A model generated the notes under the pieces. That model saw only the letters and a list, made by a program, of their open reading frames with translations. It was not told the DNA's origin and did no database searches. This document shows, one piece after another, positions 1-6,113 of a stretch of 6,113 nt of DNA; the stretch's first letter is position 1, and each line of letters opens with the position of its first letter. A program made the position numbers and the translations under genes. This DNA comes from Bifidobacteriaceae bacterium (lineage in GTDB: Bacteria > Actinomycetota > Actinomycetes > Actinomycetales > WQXJ01): assembly GCA_031276585.1 (NCBI GenBank), contig JAISMT010000023.1, positions 1-6,113 of the forward strand, written 5' to 3'.

Positions 1-159
1 CGCATAACCGTCCCCTTCCGGTAGAACTATTGAACCGGCCTAACGCCGCCACCCCGAATGTTACCCGTCTACTAAACGCTAACCCAACACTCTTGGTCCC
101 ACAACCTCTACCATTGTCCTGGCCACCGGGTTCTACCGCCGAGAGTCGAGAGGTTAAGA
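1..159. other. Region upstream of fluC without a supportable gene
   Basis: No coding region can be supported here. Frame 1 of the plus strand is open from the edge and ends at TAG 22-24 (RITVPFR), which could be the tail of an upstream plus-strand gene, but eight codons prove nothing. A plus frame stays open from 3 through 335, but it is proline-rich, out of frame with fluC and runs far into it, so it is probably a shadow. One minus frame is open across the whole stretch but has no ATG and no ribosome site. A 5-bp inverted repeat (CCGGT 18-22, ACCGG 34-38) is present without a T-run, so it is not a convincing terminator. No clear -35/-10 pair was found for fluC, and nothing resembles the fluoride riboswitch. 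Confidence 0.4.
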
Positions 160-525
160 ATGTTGAACTTTCTTTGCGTCGGTTGCGGCGCATTTGTGGG
201 GGCCTGTTTCCGGTACTTCCTCACTCGCGTACTACCCACCAGTTTCCCCTATGGAACCTTGGTCTCCAATGTGATAGCTGCCCTATTCATCGGGTTCGTC
301 ATGGGTTGGGAACGCAACATTACCGCTTTAGCTGAGCCCACCCGGCTACTCCTCACCACCGGGTTGCTGGGTGGGCTCTCCACCTTCTCCGCTTTCTCTA
401 TGGAAACCGTCACCATGTTGGAAGCACAGGAATACCTACGGGCTGGAACCAATGTGGCCCTCAACCTGGGGTTGTGTTTAGTCTGCGTTTTAGGTGGTTT
501 AGCGGCCGCGAGACTCGCGCATTAG
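160..525 (+). CDS. fluC: Fluoride ion channel FluC (CrcB family)
   Basis: This encodes a small integral membrane protein of 121 residues, the normal size for FluC/CrcB, which forms a dual-topology dimer in the cytoplasmic membrane and lets fluoride leak out of the cell. Four hydrophobic segments are visible, at about residues 3-20, 32-49, 62-80 and 97-117. Family motifs appear in order: the glycine-rich start ending in GACFRY (14-19), GTLVSN with the pore-region Asn37, and GGLSTFSAF (71-79), which carries the Phe-box phenylalanines (F76, F79) and the central sodium-site segment. Ala40 replaces the glycine usual in NxxGxFxxG. The ATG at 160 is preceded by GAGAGG (148-153) with a 6-nt spacer, which fixes the start. 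It is convergent with carA and overlaps its 3' end by 27 bp. Many Actinobacteria carry two adjacent crcB genes that make a heterodimer; no second copy lies within this window, and its left neighbour is not visible. Confidence 0.93.
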   Translation: MLNFLCVGCGAFVGACFRYFLTRVLPTSFPYGTLVSNVIAALFIGFVMGWERNITALAEPTRLLLTTGLLGGLSTFSAFSMETVTMLEAQEYLRAGTNVALNLGLCLVCVLGGLAAARLAH

Positions 526-1668
526 GTCCAAGAAGCGGTCAAACAGGTAAGCCGCATCGTGGGGGCCGGCCGCTGCTTCCGGGTGATACTGGACAGAAAA
601 AGCCGGCCGGTCCTGCAAACGCAGACCCTCCACCACCGAATCATTCAAATCCAGGTGAGAGACCTCCACCCGTCCGTACCGTCCGTCCCCATAGGGCGCC
701 ACTACTGCCTTCTCTACCGGCACAGCAACCGCGAAACCATGGTTGTGAGCAGTGATCTCTACTTTGCCCGTAGCCCGGTCTAGTACCGGATGGTTCACTC
801 CCCGGTGTCCAAAACCTAGTTTGTAGGTTTCAAAACCCAAAGCTCGGCCTAACAGTTGGTTGCCGTAACAGATACCGAAAAACGGGATCCGAGCGTCCAA
901 CACTTGGCGTAACAAATCCAGTTCGGTGGTGGCAGCTGCCGGGTCACCGGGACCGTTGGAAAAGAACACTCCATCCACCGCTAAGGCTTCAATCTCCGCA
1001 AACGTCACCGAACGTGGCACCACGTGGACCCGCACTCCCCGGCGAGCCAACAACTCGGGGGTCATACCTTTGATGCCCAAGTCCACTGCTACTACGGTAG
1101 CCTCCACCGCCACACCTTCCGGAGGTTCTACCGTGTACCACTCTTCGGTGGTGACCTGACCCGCTAAATCTTGGCCCGCCATCGGCGGTGTGGCCCGGAC
1201 CACTTCCACTAGCTCTTCCCAGGAACGCCGCCGCCCCACAGCATCCAACATGGCGGTTCCCGAAAAAATCCCCGCCCGCATAGCGCCCCGTTCCCGGAGG
1301 TGCAACGTGATAGCACGGGTGTCAACACCAGCTATTCCCACCACACCTTGATCCGCCAGCTCTTGCTCTAAAGATTGTTCGGAACGCCAATTTGACGGGC
1401 GCGGCGAGGGGTTACGCACCACAAAACCCGCCACCCAAATGCGCCCCGATTCCGGGTCTTGGCTGTTCACACCCGTGTTCCCAATGTGTGGAGCGGTCAT
1501 CACCAAAATCTGCCGGTGGTAAGAAGGATCAGTCAACGTTTCCTGGTAGCCGGTCATAGAAGTGTTGAACACTATTTCCCCGGTGGTGGTTCCCAAAGCA
1601 CCAAAAGCTTCCCCCCTAAAGTGCCGCCCATCCTCCAATACCAGCAACGCTGCCGGTTTTTCCGTCAT
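499..1668 (-). CDS. carA: Carbamoyl-phosphate synthase small (glutaminase) subunit CarA
   Basis: CarA hydrolyses glutamine and passes ammonia to the large subunit CarB, which makes carbamoyl phosphate for pyrimidines and arginine in the cytoplasm. The 389-residue protein has the family N-terminal domain (about 1-150, with [11 protein letters not shown] at 40-50) and a class I glutamine amidotransferase domain (about 190-385). Within the latter lie SNGPGDP (237-243), the nucleophile elbow GICYGNQ with Cys267, HNHGF with His310, and QYHPE with catalytic His362 and Glu364. The GNQ form in place of GHQ and the tail AAAGPHDA are familiar from actinobacterial CarA. I chose the ATG at 1668, not the longer open frame from 1818, because [14 protein letters not shown] is the expected CarA beginning, AAAGGTGG (1682-1675) stands 6 nt before it, and the upstream extension lies inside pyrC. 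The ATG starts one base after the pyrC stop (TGA-G-ATG), suggesting coupled translation. carB, which commonly follows, is absent. Confidence 0.97.
   Translation of the reverse strand: MTEKPAALLVLEDGRHFRGEAFGALGTTTGEIVFNTSMTGYQETLTDPSYHRQILVMTAPHIGNTGVNSQDPESGRIWVAGFVVRNPSPRPSNWRSEQSLEQELADQGVVGIAGVDTRAITLHLRERGAMRAGIFSGTAMLDAVGRRRSWEELVEVVRATPPMAGQDLAGQVTTEEWYTVEPPEGVAVEATVVAVDLGIKGMTPELLARRGVRVHVVPRSVTFAEIEALAVDGVFFSNGPGDPAAATTELDLLRQVLDARIPFFGICYGNQLLGRALGFETYKLGFGHRGVNHPVLDRATGKVEITAHNHGFAVAVPVEKAVVAPYGDGRYGRVEVSHLDLNDSVVEGLRLQDRPAFSVQYHPEAAAGPHDAAYLFDRFLDLMRESRGR
507..519. repeat. Perfect inverted repeat in the fluC/carA end overlap
   Basis: CGCGAG (507-512) and CTCGCG (514-519) form a perfect 6-bp inverted repeat around A513. 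In RNA it would fold as a 5-bp GC-rich stem with a 3-nt loop from either strand. It lies wholly inside the 27-bp overlap where fluC and carA end tail to tail, and encodes the last residues of both proteins (AARLAH in FluC, ESRGR in CarA). Neither side has the T-run of an intrinsic terminator, so a role in transcript ending or 3'-end protection is only a possibility. A chance repeat in GC-rich coding sequence is the main alternative. Confidence 0.4.
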
Positions 1669-1669
1669 C

Positions 1670-2953
1670 TCAAACCACCTTTCCGTCCAACACGGTAGCG
1701 CGGCCAGCGTAGAACGTCGCCACCGTCCGGCCGTGCATTTCCCGTCCAGCCACCGGCGTATTGCCCGATGCCGTCTCCAATTGTTCCGGTACCACCGTCC
1801 AGCGGGCAGCAGGGTCAAACAGCGTCAAGTTAGCGCTCTCCCCTACCGCTATAGGCCGTCCTTGGGAAGACACCCGGCCTATCTGAGCTGGCTTAACCGC
1901 AAACACCCGAGCTACGTCCGCCCAAGTCATCCGGCCAGTTTCCACCATTACTTCATACACCACCGGCAGGGCCGTCTCCAGACCCGTCATACCGAAAGCC
2001 GCCGCCGCCCACTCGCAATCTTTAGTTTCCGGGGGGTGCGGCGCGTGATCGGTACCCACCACATCCAAAGTGCCATCGGCTAAAGCCTCTTGGACTGCGG
2101 CCACATCGGCAGCAGCCCGCAGCGGGGGGTTCACTTTATAAACCGGGTCATAAGTGCGAGCGGTCTCATCGGTGAGCAATAAATGATGGGGAGTAACCTC
2201 GGCTGTAACCTGAATACCCCGGCTTTTAGCCCAGCGAATAATCTCTACCGAACCAGCCGTCGAAACGTGGCAAACGTGTAACCGGGAACCCACATGCTCA
2301 GCTAAAAGCACATCGCGGGCAATAATGGATTCCTCTGCCACCGCCGGCCAACCCGGTAAACCCACCACGCTGGACACCACCCCCTCATGCATCTGAGCCC
2401 CCTCCGTGAGGCGCGGTTCTTGAGCGTGTTGAGCCACCACACCGTCTATGCCTTTGACATACTCCAAAGCCCGCCGCATCAACACCGGATCCCAAACACA
2501 ATGGCCGTCATCGGAAAACATACGCACCTGCGCTGCCGAACGAGCCATCGCCGCCAACTCCGCCAAATGCCGCCCCTCCAGCCCTACCGAAACCGCCCCC
2601 ACCGGCCGCACATCCACCAACCCCGCAGCCCGGCCCAAACGCCAAACCTGTTCCACCACGCCAGCCGTATCCGCCACCGGATTAGTGTTAGCCATCGCGT
2701 GCACACAAGTGAATCCCCCGGCCGCCGCCGCCCGGGAACCAGAAGCCACCGTTTCCGCGTCTTCCTGACCCGGCTGGCGCAAATGGGTGTGCAGATCCAC
2801 CAAACCAGGCAGCAGCTGCAAACCATCAGCATCCACCAACTGATCATCACTGTTCGGTGAGGCCTTACCCACCGTGACTATGGCCCCTTCCTCTATCCGG
2901 ACATCCGCCCGCTCACCAGAAGGCAACACGGCCCCTTTGATCAGGTAATTCAC
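1670..2953 (-). CDS. pyrC: Dihydroorotase PyrC (class I, amidohydrolase superfamily)
   Basis: PyrC cyclises N-carbamoyl-L-aspartate to L-dihydroorotate, the third step of de novo pyrimidine synthesis, in the cytoplasm. The 427 residues match the usual length of class I dihydroorotases. An N-terminal beta-sandwich strand pair (1-50) leads into the metal-binding TIM barrel. Visible metal and substrate motifs are DLHTHLRQ (53-60; His55, His57, Arg59), FSDDG (146-150, holding the Asp that takes the place of the carboxylated lysine in class I enzymes), CHVST with His229, the VTPHH segment (His256, His257), and GTDHAPH (300-306; Asp302). The LRQPG sequence carries Gln60 where LREPG is usual. The start is GTG at 2953, chosen because AAGGAG (2965-2960) sits exactly 6 nt upstream and MNYLIKGA is a normal family start. 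It is separated from pyrB by 3 nt and from carA by 1 nt, so the three are almost certainly co-translated from one mRNA. Confidence 0.97.
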   Translation of the reverse strand: MNYLIKGAVLPSGERADVRIEEGAIVTVGKASPNSDDQLVDADGLQLLPGLVDLHTHLRQPGQEDAETVASGSRAAAAGGFTCVHAMANTNPVADTAGVVEQVWRLGRAAGLVDVRPVGAVSVGLEGRHLAELAAMARSAAQVRMFSDDGHCVWDPVLMRRALEYVKGIDGVVAQHAQEPRLTEGAQMHEGVVSSVVGLPGWPAVAEESIIARDVLLAEHVGSRLHVCHVSTAGSVEIIRWAKSRGIQVTAEVTPHHLLLTDETARTYDPVYKVNPPLRAAADVAAVQEALADGTLDVVGTDHAPHPPETKDCEWAAAAFGMTGLETALPVVYEVMVETGRMTWADVARVFAVKPAQIGRVSSQGRPIAVGESANLTLFDPAARWTVVPEQLETASGNTPVAGREMHGRTVATFYAGRATVLDGKVV

Positions 2954-2956
2954 TAT

Positions 2957-3913
2957 CTACTCCTTAGTTCCAGCCAAGGTCAGGTAGAGGACGGCCATAC
3001 GAACCGCCACCCCGTTAGCCACCTGTTCCTGAATCACAGAGCGGGAACCATCCGCCGCCTGTGAAGTGATCTCCAAACCCCGGTTCATAGGCCCGGGGTG
3101 CAGCACTATGGTGTGGGGCTGCAGCCGAGCCAACCGGTCCGCATCCAAACCAAACTCACGGGTGTACTCCTCCGGGCTGGGAAAAAACCCGCCACCCGTA
3201 CTGGACATGCGCTCCCGCTGCACCCGCAACATCATCAACGCATCCGGCGGGTTAGTTTCCAAAGCCTGGTCCAAGTCCCAAAACACATCGCAATTCCAGG
3301 TCTCCACCCCCACCGGCAGAAGAGTGGCGGGGGCCACTAAAGTCACCTGGGCACCTAACGTGCTGAACAAGTCCACCCCGGAACGCGCTACCCGCGAATG
3401 CAACACATCCCCCACCACCATGACCTTCAACCCAGACAAATCGCGACCCAACGGATCGCCAGCCGTCAGATGCCGGCGCATGGTCATGGCATCCAACAAT
3501 GCCTGAGTAGGGTGCTGGTGGGTGCCATCACCAGCGTTAATCACCGAAGCCCCCGTCCAACCCGAGTGAGCTATTAGATAGGGCGCCCCCGAAGCCCAAT
3601 GACGCACCACAATGCCATCGGTGTGCATAGCGCCCAAGGTTAGAACGGTGTCTTTGAGCGATTCGCCTTTGGAAACCGAGGAACCTTTAGGAGTGAAGTT
3701 AATCACGTCAGCACTCAACCGCTTGGCGGCCGCTTCAAAAGAGATGCGAGTCCGGGTGGAGTCTTCAAAAAACAAGTTCACCACGGTCAAACCACGCAAC
3801 GTGGGAAGTTTTTTAATTTCCCGAGCCTGAGTAGCAGCCATCTGCTCTGCCACATCCAAAATCCGTACCGCTTGGGCTGATTCCAAATCAGCGGCGCTGA
3901 GCAAGTGTTTCAT
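2957..3913 (-). CDS. pyrB: Aspartate carbamoyltransferase catalytic subunit PyrB
   Basis: PyrB joins carbamoyl phosphate and L-aspartate to form N-carbamoylaspartate, the committed step of pyrimidine synthesis. The 318-residue protein has the N-terminal carbamoyl-phosphate domain (about 1-150) and the C-terminal aspartate domain. Active-site signatures are STRTR (52-56), the mobile loop Lys82 in SVSKGES, VRH with Arg104, DGTHQHPTQ (129-137; His132), the aspartate-binding segment LRVQRERM (229-236), and HPGPMNRG (272-279). No regulatory subunit gene pyrI lies in the window, as expected for Actinobacteria, where control is left to PyrR. The ATG at 3913 overlaps the pyrR stop as ATGA, and its own ribosome site is modest (GGGGTAAAG upstream), so translation probably depends on ribosomes finishing pyrR. 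Its last two codons (Lys-Glu) double as the Shine-Dalgarno sequence of pyrC. Confidence 0.97.
   Translation of the reverse strand: MKHLLSAADLESAQAVRILDVAEQMAATQAREIKKLPTLRGLTVVNLFFEDSTRTRISFEAAAKRLSADVINFTPKGSSVSKGESLKDTVLTLGAMHTDGIVVRHWASGAPYLIAHSGWTGASVINAGDGTHQHPTQALLDAMTMRRHLTAGDPLGRDLSGLKVMVVGDVLHSRVARSGVDLFSTLGAQVTLVAPATLLPVGVETWNCDVFWDLDQALETNPPDALMMLRVQRERMSSTGGGFFPSPEEYTREFGLDADRLARLQPHTIVLHPGPMNRGLEITSQAADGSRSVIQEQVANGVAVRMAVLYLTLAGTKE
2960..2965 (-). promoter_or_regulatory. pyrC ribosome binding site inside the end of pyrB
   Basis: The minus strand reads AAGGAG followed by TAG (pyrB stop), ATA and GTG (pyrC start). AAGGAG is a strong Shine-Dalgarno match, made from the last two sense codons of pyrB, with a 6-nt spacer to the GTG. 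It decides the GTG start of pyrC and points to reinitiation by the same ribosomes. Confidence 0.85.
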
Positions 3914-4452
3914 TGTTCTTTACCCCGGATTAGCACAGCATCCCGGCCGTCCGTCTGCGCCAAAAGCACATCCACCCGTTCTGCGGCTGCCGTGGGAAGG
4001 TTTTTCCCCACGTAGTCCGCTCGAATAGGCAACTGGCGGTGGCCCCGGTCTACCAATACCGCCAACCGGACCGCTTGAGGACGGCCTAAATCCGCTAACG
4101 CATCTAACGCTGCCCGGATGGTACGCCCGGAGTACAACACGTCATCGACCAACACCACGGTGGCGCCATCAATGCCGCCCTCCGGAATCTGAGTCAAACC
4201 CAAGGCGCGAGTAGGAGTCTGAGCCAAATCATCACGGTACATAGTCACATCCAACTGGCCCACCGCTTGGTTCCAGTCCGGCTCAATAGCGCTGATCGCC
4301 TGCGCTAACCGCTGCACTAACGGCACCCCCCGGGTCGGTATACCCAATAACACCAACCCGTCCGGCCCGCGGTTTTTTTCCAACACCTGGTGAGCTATGC
4401 GCTGAATGGCACGGTCTATATCAGCAGCACCTAGCACCTCAGTGGCACCCAT
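3910..4452 (-). CDS. pyrR: Pyrimidine operon regulator PyrR (bifunctional, UPRTase fold)
   Basis: PyrR is a UMP/UTP-responsive RNA-binding regulator that keeps the type I phosphoribosyltransferase fold and often some uracil phosphoribosyltransferase activity. At 180 residues it has the usual size. The PRPP loop is [13 protein letters not shown] (99-111, acidic pair Asp103-Asp104). LGIPTRGV (36-43) and the family segment [21 protein letters not shown] (134-154) are also typical and separate it from plain uracil or hypoxanthine phosphoribosyltransferases. The start ATG at 4452 has AAGGAG (4463-4458) with a 5-nt spacer and no competing start. It opens the pyr half of the operon, after a 53-nt leader that contains a predicted PyrR-binding hairpin, so it probably represses itself and, through the ATGA junction, pyrB and the genes beyond. 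The basic RNA-binding face cannot be confirmed from the sequence alone. Confidence 0.96.
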   Translation of the reverse strand: MGATEVLGAADIDRAIQRIAHQVLEKNRGPDGLVLLGIPTRGVPLVQRLAQAISAIEPDWNQAVGQLDVTMYRDDLAQTPTRALGLTQIPEGGIDGATVVLVDDVLYSGRTIRAALDALADLGRPQAVRLAVLVDRGHRQLPIRADYVGKNLPTAAAERVDVLLAQTDGRDAVLIRGKEQ

Positions 4453-4458
4453 AGTTAC

Positions 4459-4493
4459 TCCTTCCCCGCCTCTCCGGACGGGTCGTTAAAGGA
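4459..4493 (-). promoter_or_regulatory. Predicted PyrR-binding RNA hairpin sequestering the pyrR ribosome site
   Basis: In the pyrR leader RNA, GUCCGGAGAGGC (4479-4468) agrees at every fixed position with the core RUCCNGNGAGGY known from Bacillus PyrR-binding loops. It folds as expected for that element: CCCG (4482-4479) pairs with CGGG (4468-4465), U4478 is bulged, CC (4477-4476) pairs with GG (4470-4469), and GGAGA (4475-4471) is the purine-rich loop. The outer A-U pair of the Bacillus consensus is replaced by C-G, which keeps pairing. Below it, after a 6-nt by 1-nt internal loop, UCCUU (4493-4489) pairs with AAGGA (4463-4459), which is the pyrR Shine-Dalgarno sequence. Binding of PyrR with UMP would therefore be expected to lock the ribosome site. 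PyrR-dependent translational repression has been described in Mycobacterium smegmatis; that it works this way here is inference. Confidence 0.8.
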
Positions 4494-4505
4494 CTCTGCC
4501 CGAGG

Positions 4506-4913
4506 TTAGAGCGTCTCCTTAATCTGAGAAATACGCCCCAACAGTCCGGAAACAAAGTTTGGTGACTTGTCAGTGGAGAGCTTAGCCGCTAGATCAGCCG
4601 CTGCTTTGAGAATCACCTGATCCGGTACGTCCGGTTCAAACACCACCTCATAAGCACCCACATACAAGATGGCCCGGTCCACCGCCGGCATGCGTTTAGA
4701 AGGCCAACCGTGGGAATAGGTGTCCAACCATTCGGTGATCTCAGTTTGGTGGGCTTCCACCCCCTGGACCAGTGTCAACGCATAAGGTGGGGGCGCCTCC
4801 CGGCCCTCTAACAAAACGCTGGCCGGCTGACGGCGCTGCAAAGACTCAAACACCAACTCCACCGCCCGCCGGCGGGCCACATCCCGAGCCGTAGTGCGGG
4901 CGGCAGCGGCCAT
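4506..4913 (-). CDS. nusB: Transcription antitermination factor NusB
   Basis: NusB is a small all-helical RNA-binding protein that, with NusE (S10), binds boxA RNA and supports rRNA transcription against premature termination. The 135 residues fit the family. Recognisable parts are the N-terminal ARRRAVELVFE helix (13-23), PAVDRAILYVGAYEV (76-90), and the C-terminal SPNFVSGLLGRI (117-128), corresponding to the usual SxxFVNGVL motif. Two departures are visible: Ser for Asn in FVSG, and LKAAADLA (102-109) where the acidic INEAVELA is usual. The ATG at 4911-4913 shares one base with the efp stop (TGATG) and no strong ribosome site precedes it, so translation is probably coupled to efp. A 52-nt gap with the PyrR site separates it from pyrR. 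Confidence 0.92.
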   Translation of the reverse strand: MAAAARTTARDVARRRAVELVFESLQRRQPASVLLEGREAPPPYALTLVQGVEAHQTEITEWLDTYSHGWPSKRMPAVDRAILYVGAYEVVFEPDVPDQVILKAAADLAAKLSTDKSPNFVSGLLGRISQIKETL

Positions 4914-5473
4914 CAGTTAACCCGACCGAGGTAGTCCCCGCTGCGGGTGTCTACCTTGACCATGGTGCACTGTTCCAAAAAGAGCGGCACTTGAATCACA
5001 TAACCCGTCTCCAAAGTGGCGGGCTTAGTGCCGCCGGTAGAACGGTCCCCTTGCAGCCCCGGCTCGGTATATGTGATCTCCAAGACCACAGCGGCCGGAA
5101 GCTCCACATAAAGCGGCACCGAATCATGGGTAGCCACTATGGCGTCCTGCCCTTCCAACAGGAAGTTAGCAGCCTCTCCCACGGTAACTTCCGTGACGTT
5201 GATCTGGTCATAGGTGTCTTTGTCCATGAACACAAACGACTCACCGTCACGGTACAGATACTGCATGTCTCGTTTATCCACGGTAGCGGTGTCTACCTTC
5301 AAACCGGCGTTGAAAGTCTTGTCCACCACCTTGCCAGTCAGCACATTCTTCAACTTGGTGCGCACAAAGGCGCCACCCTTACCGGGCTTTACGTGCTGGA
5401 ACTCGACCACGGTCCATAGTTGGCCGTCTAAGTTCAGCACTAGGCCGTTTTTCAAATCATTAGTGGTTGCCAC
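4913..5473 (-). CDS. efp: Translation elongation factor P
   Basis: EF-P binds ribosomes stalled on polyproline stretches between the P and E sites and promotes peptide bond formation. The 186-residue protein has the three-domain arrangement: an N-terminal KOW-like domain (about 1-63) and two OB domains (about 66-127 and 131-186), ending in the conserved C-terminal signature region that runs from [15 protein letters not shown] (142-156) to GDYLGRVN. The tip of domain I reads KPGKGGAF (29-36) with Lys32 at the functional position. Many Actinobacteria have PGKGP there with an unmodified lysine; this protein has Gly in place of the second Pro. The start is GTG at 5473 ([10 protein letters not shown] is the usual beginning); an in-frame TAA lies a few codons upstream and no ATG is available. 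Its ribosome site is weak. It is the first gene of the leftward unit, with a divergent gene behind it. Confidence 0.96.
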   Translation of the reverse strand: MATTNDLKNGLVLNLDGQLWTVVEFQHVKPGKGGAFVRTKLKNVLTGKVVDKTFNAGLKVDTATVDKRDMQYLYRDGESFVFMDKDTYDQINVTEVTVGEAANFLLEGQDAIVATHDSVPLYVELPAAVVLEITYTEPGLQGDRSTGGTKPATLETGYVIQVPLFLEQCTMVKVDTRSGDYLGRVN

Positions 5474-5497
5474 CCGGGTATCTTACTGGTAGCCCGG
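5474..5497 (-). repeat. Inverted repeat directly before the efp start codon
   Basis: CCGGG (5474-5478) and CCCGG (5493-5497) form a 5-bp inverted repeat with a 14-nt loop. In the efp mRNA the 3' arm abuts the GTG start codon and the loop holds the only purine stretch (AGUAAGA) that could act as a weak Shine-Dalgarno sequence. It might tune efp translation, but a 5-bp stem with a long loop in GC-rich DNA can easily be chance. Confidence 0.35.
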
Positions 5498-5556
5498 TAG
5501 CGCTCTGTTTGTCTCGCGTTTCTTATATCCGTGTTCATTGGACTAAGGTCCGGTGG
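5474..5556. promoter_or_regulatory. Divergent intergenic region, efp operon and acyl-CoA synthetase
   Basis: This 83-bp gap lies between two genes read away from each other, so promoters for both should be here or reach into the genes. The only AT-rich box is TTATAT at 5523-5528 (ATATAA on the minus strand), a plausible -10 core in either direction. I could not find a good -35 at 16-18 bp on either strand, although TTGTCT at 5509-5514 lies just upstream on the plus strand, too close to pair with it. On the plus side AAGG (5545-5548) serves as ribosome site for the GTG at 5557, 8 nt further on. Exact start points cannot be set from sequence. Confidence 0.5.
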
Positions 5557-6113
5557 GTGAGAGTTTCTGCCCTAGAGCCCATTCACCCAGCCAACCCAGA
5601 AGAATCAATTGCAGATTTGTTAGAGGAACGGCGGCAGCGTGGCCCCGATGCCCCCATGATCGAAGTGCAAGGCGCTAACGGTTGGGAACCAATCACCGCT
5701 GCCCAGTTCACAGATTCGGTATACGCACTAGCTAAGGGACTCATTGCGGTTGGAGTAGAACACGGTGACCGGTTTGGGATCATGGGACGCACCTCAGAAC
5801 CGTGGACCCGCGTGGACTACGCCTTGTGGTGTATTGGTGCAGCAGGAGTCCCGGTCTACGAGACTTCGTCACCAACCCAAACCGAGTGGATTATCACTAA
5901 TAGCGGAATGGTGGGTGCCATAGCGGAGCAACCATCCCACGCTGAAGTTCTACGCCCCCACCTGGGCGAGAAGGTTTTTGTGATGGAACACGGTGCCCTG
6001 GAAGCTTTAGAGGAAAAAGGCCGCTCAATACCAGATTCGGTTTTAGCGGCCCGGCGGGCGGCGGTGCAAGGCTCAGATCTAGCGGCCGTGATTTATACCT
6101 CCGGCACCACCGG
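5557..6113 (+). CDS. Long-chain acyl-CoA synthetase, AMP-forming (FadD15-like), N-terminal part
   Basis: This is the start of an ANL-superfamily adenylate-forming enzyme that activates fatty acids with ATP and CoA. It is cut by the window edge after 185 complete codons; family members have about 600 residues. The visible part includes the N-terminal segment ITAAQFTDSVYALAKGLIAVGVEHGDR-like region (47-71), the GVPVYETSS motif (97-105) seen in FadD15-type long-chain ligases, and the start of the ATP-binding P-loop, IYTSGTT (179-185), with the next codon beginning GG for glycine. The start is GTG at 5557, preceded by AAGG with an 8-nt spacer; the frame is open back to TAG 5461, but the only earlier candidates are TTG codons (5467, 5509) without a ribosome site. 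It is divergent from efp and has no obvious functional tie to the pyrimidine genes. Chain-length preference cannot be read from this part. Confidence 0.92.
   Translation, partial: MRVSALEPIHPANPEESIADLLEERRQRGPDAPMIEVQGANGWEPITAAQFTDSVYALAKGLIAVGVEHGDRFGIMGRTSEPWTRVDYALWCIGAAGVPVYETSSPTQTEWIITNSGMVGAIAEQPSHAEVLRPHLGEKVFVMEHGALEALEEKGRSIPDSVLAARRAAVQGSDLAAVIYTSGTT

Noticed and set aside
18..38. Terminator for an upstream gene (CCGGT/ACCGG repeat)
   Set aside because: The stem has only 5 bp with an 11-nt loop and no T-run follows on either strand.
1..159. Fluoride riboswitch (crcB motif) upstream of fluC
   Set aside because: I looked for the conserved pseudoknot segments typical of that motif and found no match; the leader is C-rich without them.
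30..335. Plus-strand open frame overlapping the start of fluC
   Set aside because: It begins with TTG, has no recognisable domain, and covers more than half of fluC in another frame.
1669..1818. A 50-codon N-terminal extension of carA from an ATG at 1818
   Set aside because: It lies inside pyrC in another frame, has no CarA-like sequence (rich in Arg and Trp), and a well-placed ribosome site and normal CarA start occur at 1668.
1562..2083. 173-codon open frame on the plus strand
   Set aside because: It is antisense to pyrC and the start of carA, both certain genes. The translation is rich in Arg, His, Ser and Pro as expected of a shadow frame.
2387..2860. 157-codon open frame on the plus strand
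   Set aside because: It is antisense to pyrC, with low-complexity His/Arg/Pro-rich translation and no ribosome site of note.
4509..4560. Internal promoter for pyrR in the end of nusB (TTGTTT with TATTTC, 16-bp spacer)
   Set aside because: Both boxes match the consensus poorly, particularly the -10, so it is no better than chance.
5168..5182. Second GGGAGAGGC sequence resembling a PyrR site, minus strand
   Set aside because: It is inside efp coding sequence, lacks the required UCC before the purine loop and cannot form the paired arms.
5583..5792. 69-codon minus-strand open frame
   Set aside because: It is antisense to the clearly coding acyl-CoA synthetase and has no recognisable domain.

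Overview
The window looks like a chromosomal housekeeping region from an actinobacterium (Actinomycetota). Three things point there: the gene order efp-nusB-pyrR-pyrB-pyrC-carA, the Actinobacteria-like protein motifs (for example the glutaminase nucleophile context GICYGNQ in CarA and the PxYETSS motif in the acyl-CoA ligase), and a moderately high GC content with GTG starts. The lineage is uncertain. The GC is modest for the phylum and EF-P lacks the PGKGP loop typical of many Actinobacteria, so an early-branching class such as Acidimicrobiia is a guess, not a result.

Layout from left to right. Bases 1-159 hold no gene I can support. Bases 160-525 (+) encode a FluC/CrcB fluoride channel. Its end overlaps the end of carA by 27 bp, tail to tail. 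Reading leftward from 5473 on the minus strand is a tightly packed six-gene unit: efp, nusB, pyrR, pyrB, pyrC, carA. Junctions are a 1-nt overlap (efp/nusB), a 52-nt gap (nusB/pyrR), a 4-nt ATGA overlap (pyrR/pyrB), a 3-nt gap (pyrB/pyrC) and a 1-nt gap (pyrC/carA). Bases 5474-5556 are a short divergent promoter region. From 5557 (+) to the window edge runs the N-terminal third or so of a FadD15-like long-chain acyl-CoA synthetase, cut just after its TSGTT ATP-binding motif.

How the genes work together. EF-P and NusB serve translation and rRNA transcription. PyrB and PyrC carry out the second and third steps of de novo UMP synthesis, and CarA is the glutaminase half of the enzyme for the first step. 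PyrR is the UMP sensor. The only sizeable gap in the unit, directly before pyrR, contains an RNA hairpin that matches the PyrR-binding consensus. It sits on a lower stem that pairs with the pyrR Shine-Dalgarno sequence. This suggests that PyrR represses translation of the pyr half of the transcript while leaving efp-nusB free.

I see no mobile element, CRISPR array, RNA gene or clearly new system. The points worth a second look are the SD-sequestering PyrR site, the missing carB after carA, the non-canonical EF-P loop, and the overlapping convergent end of carA and fluC.
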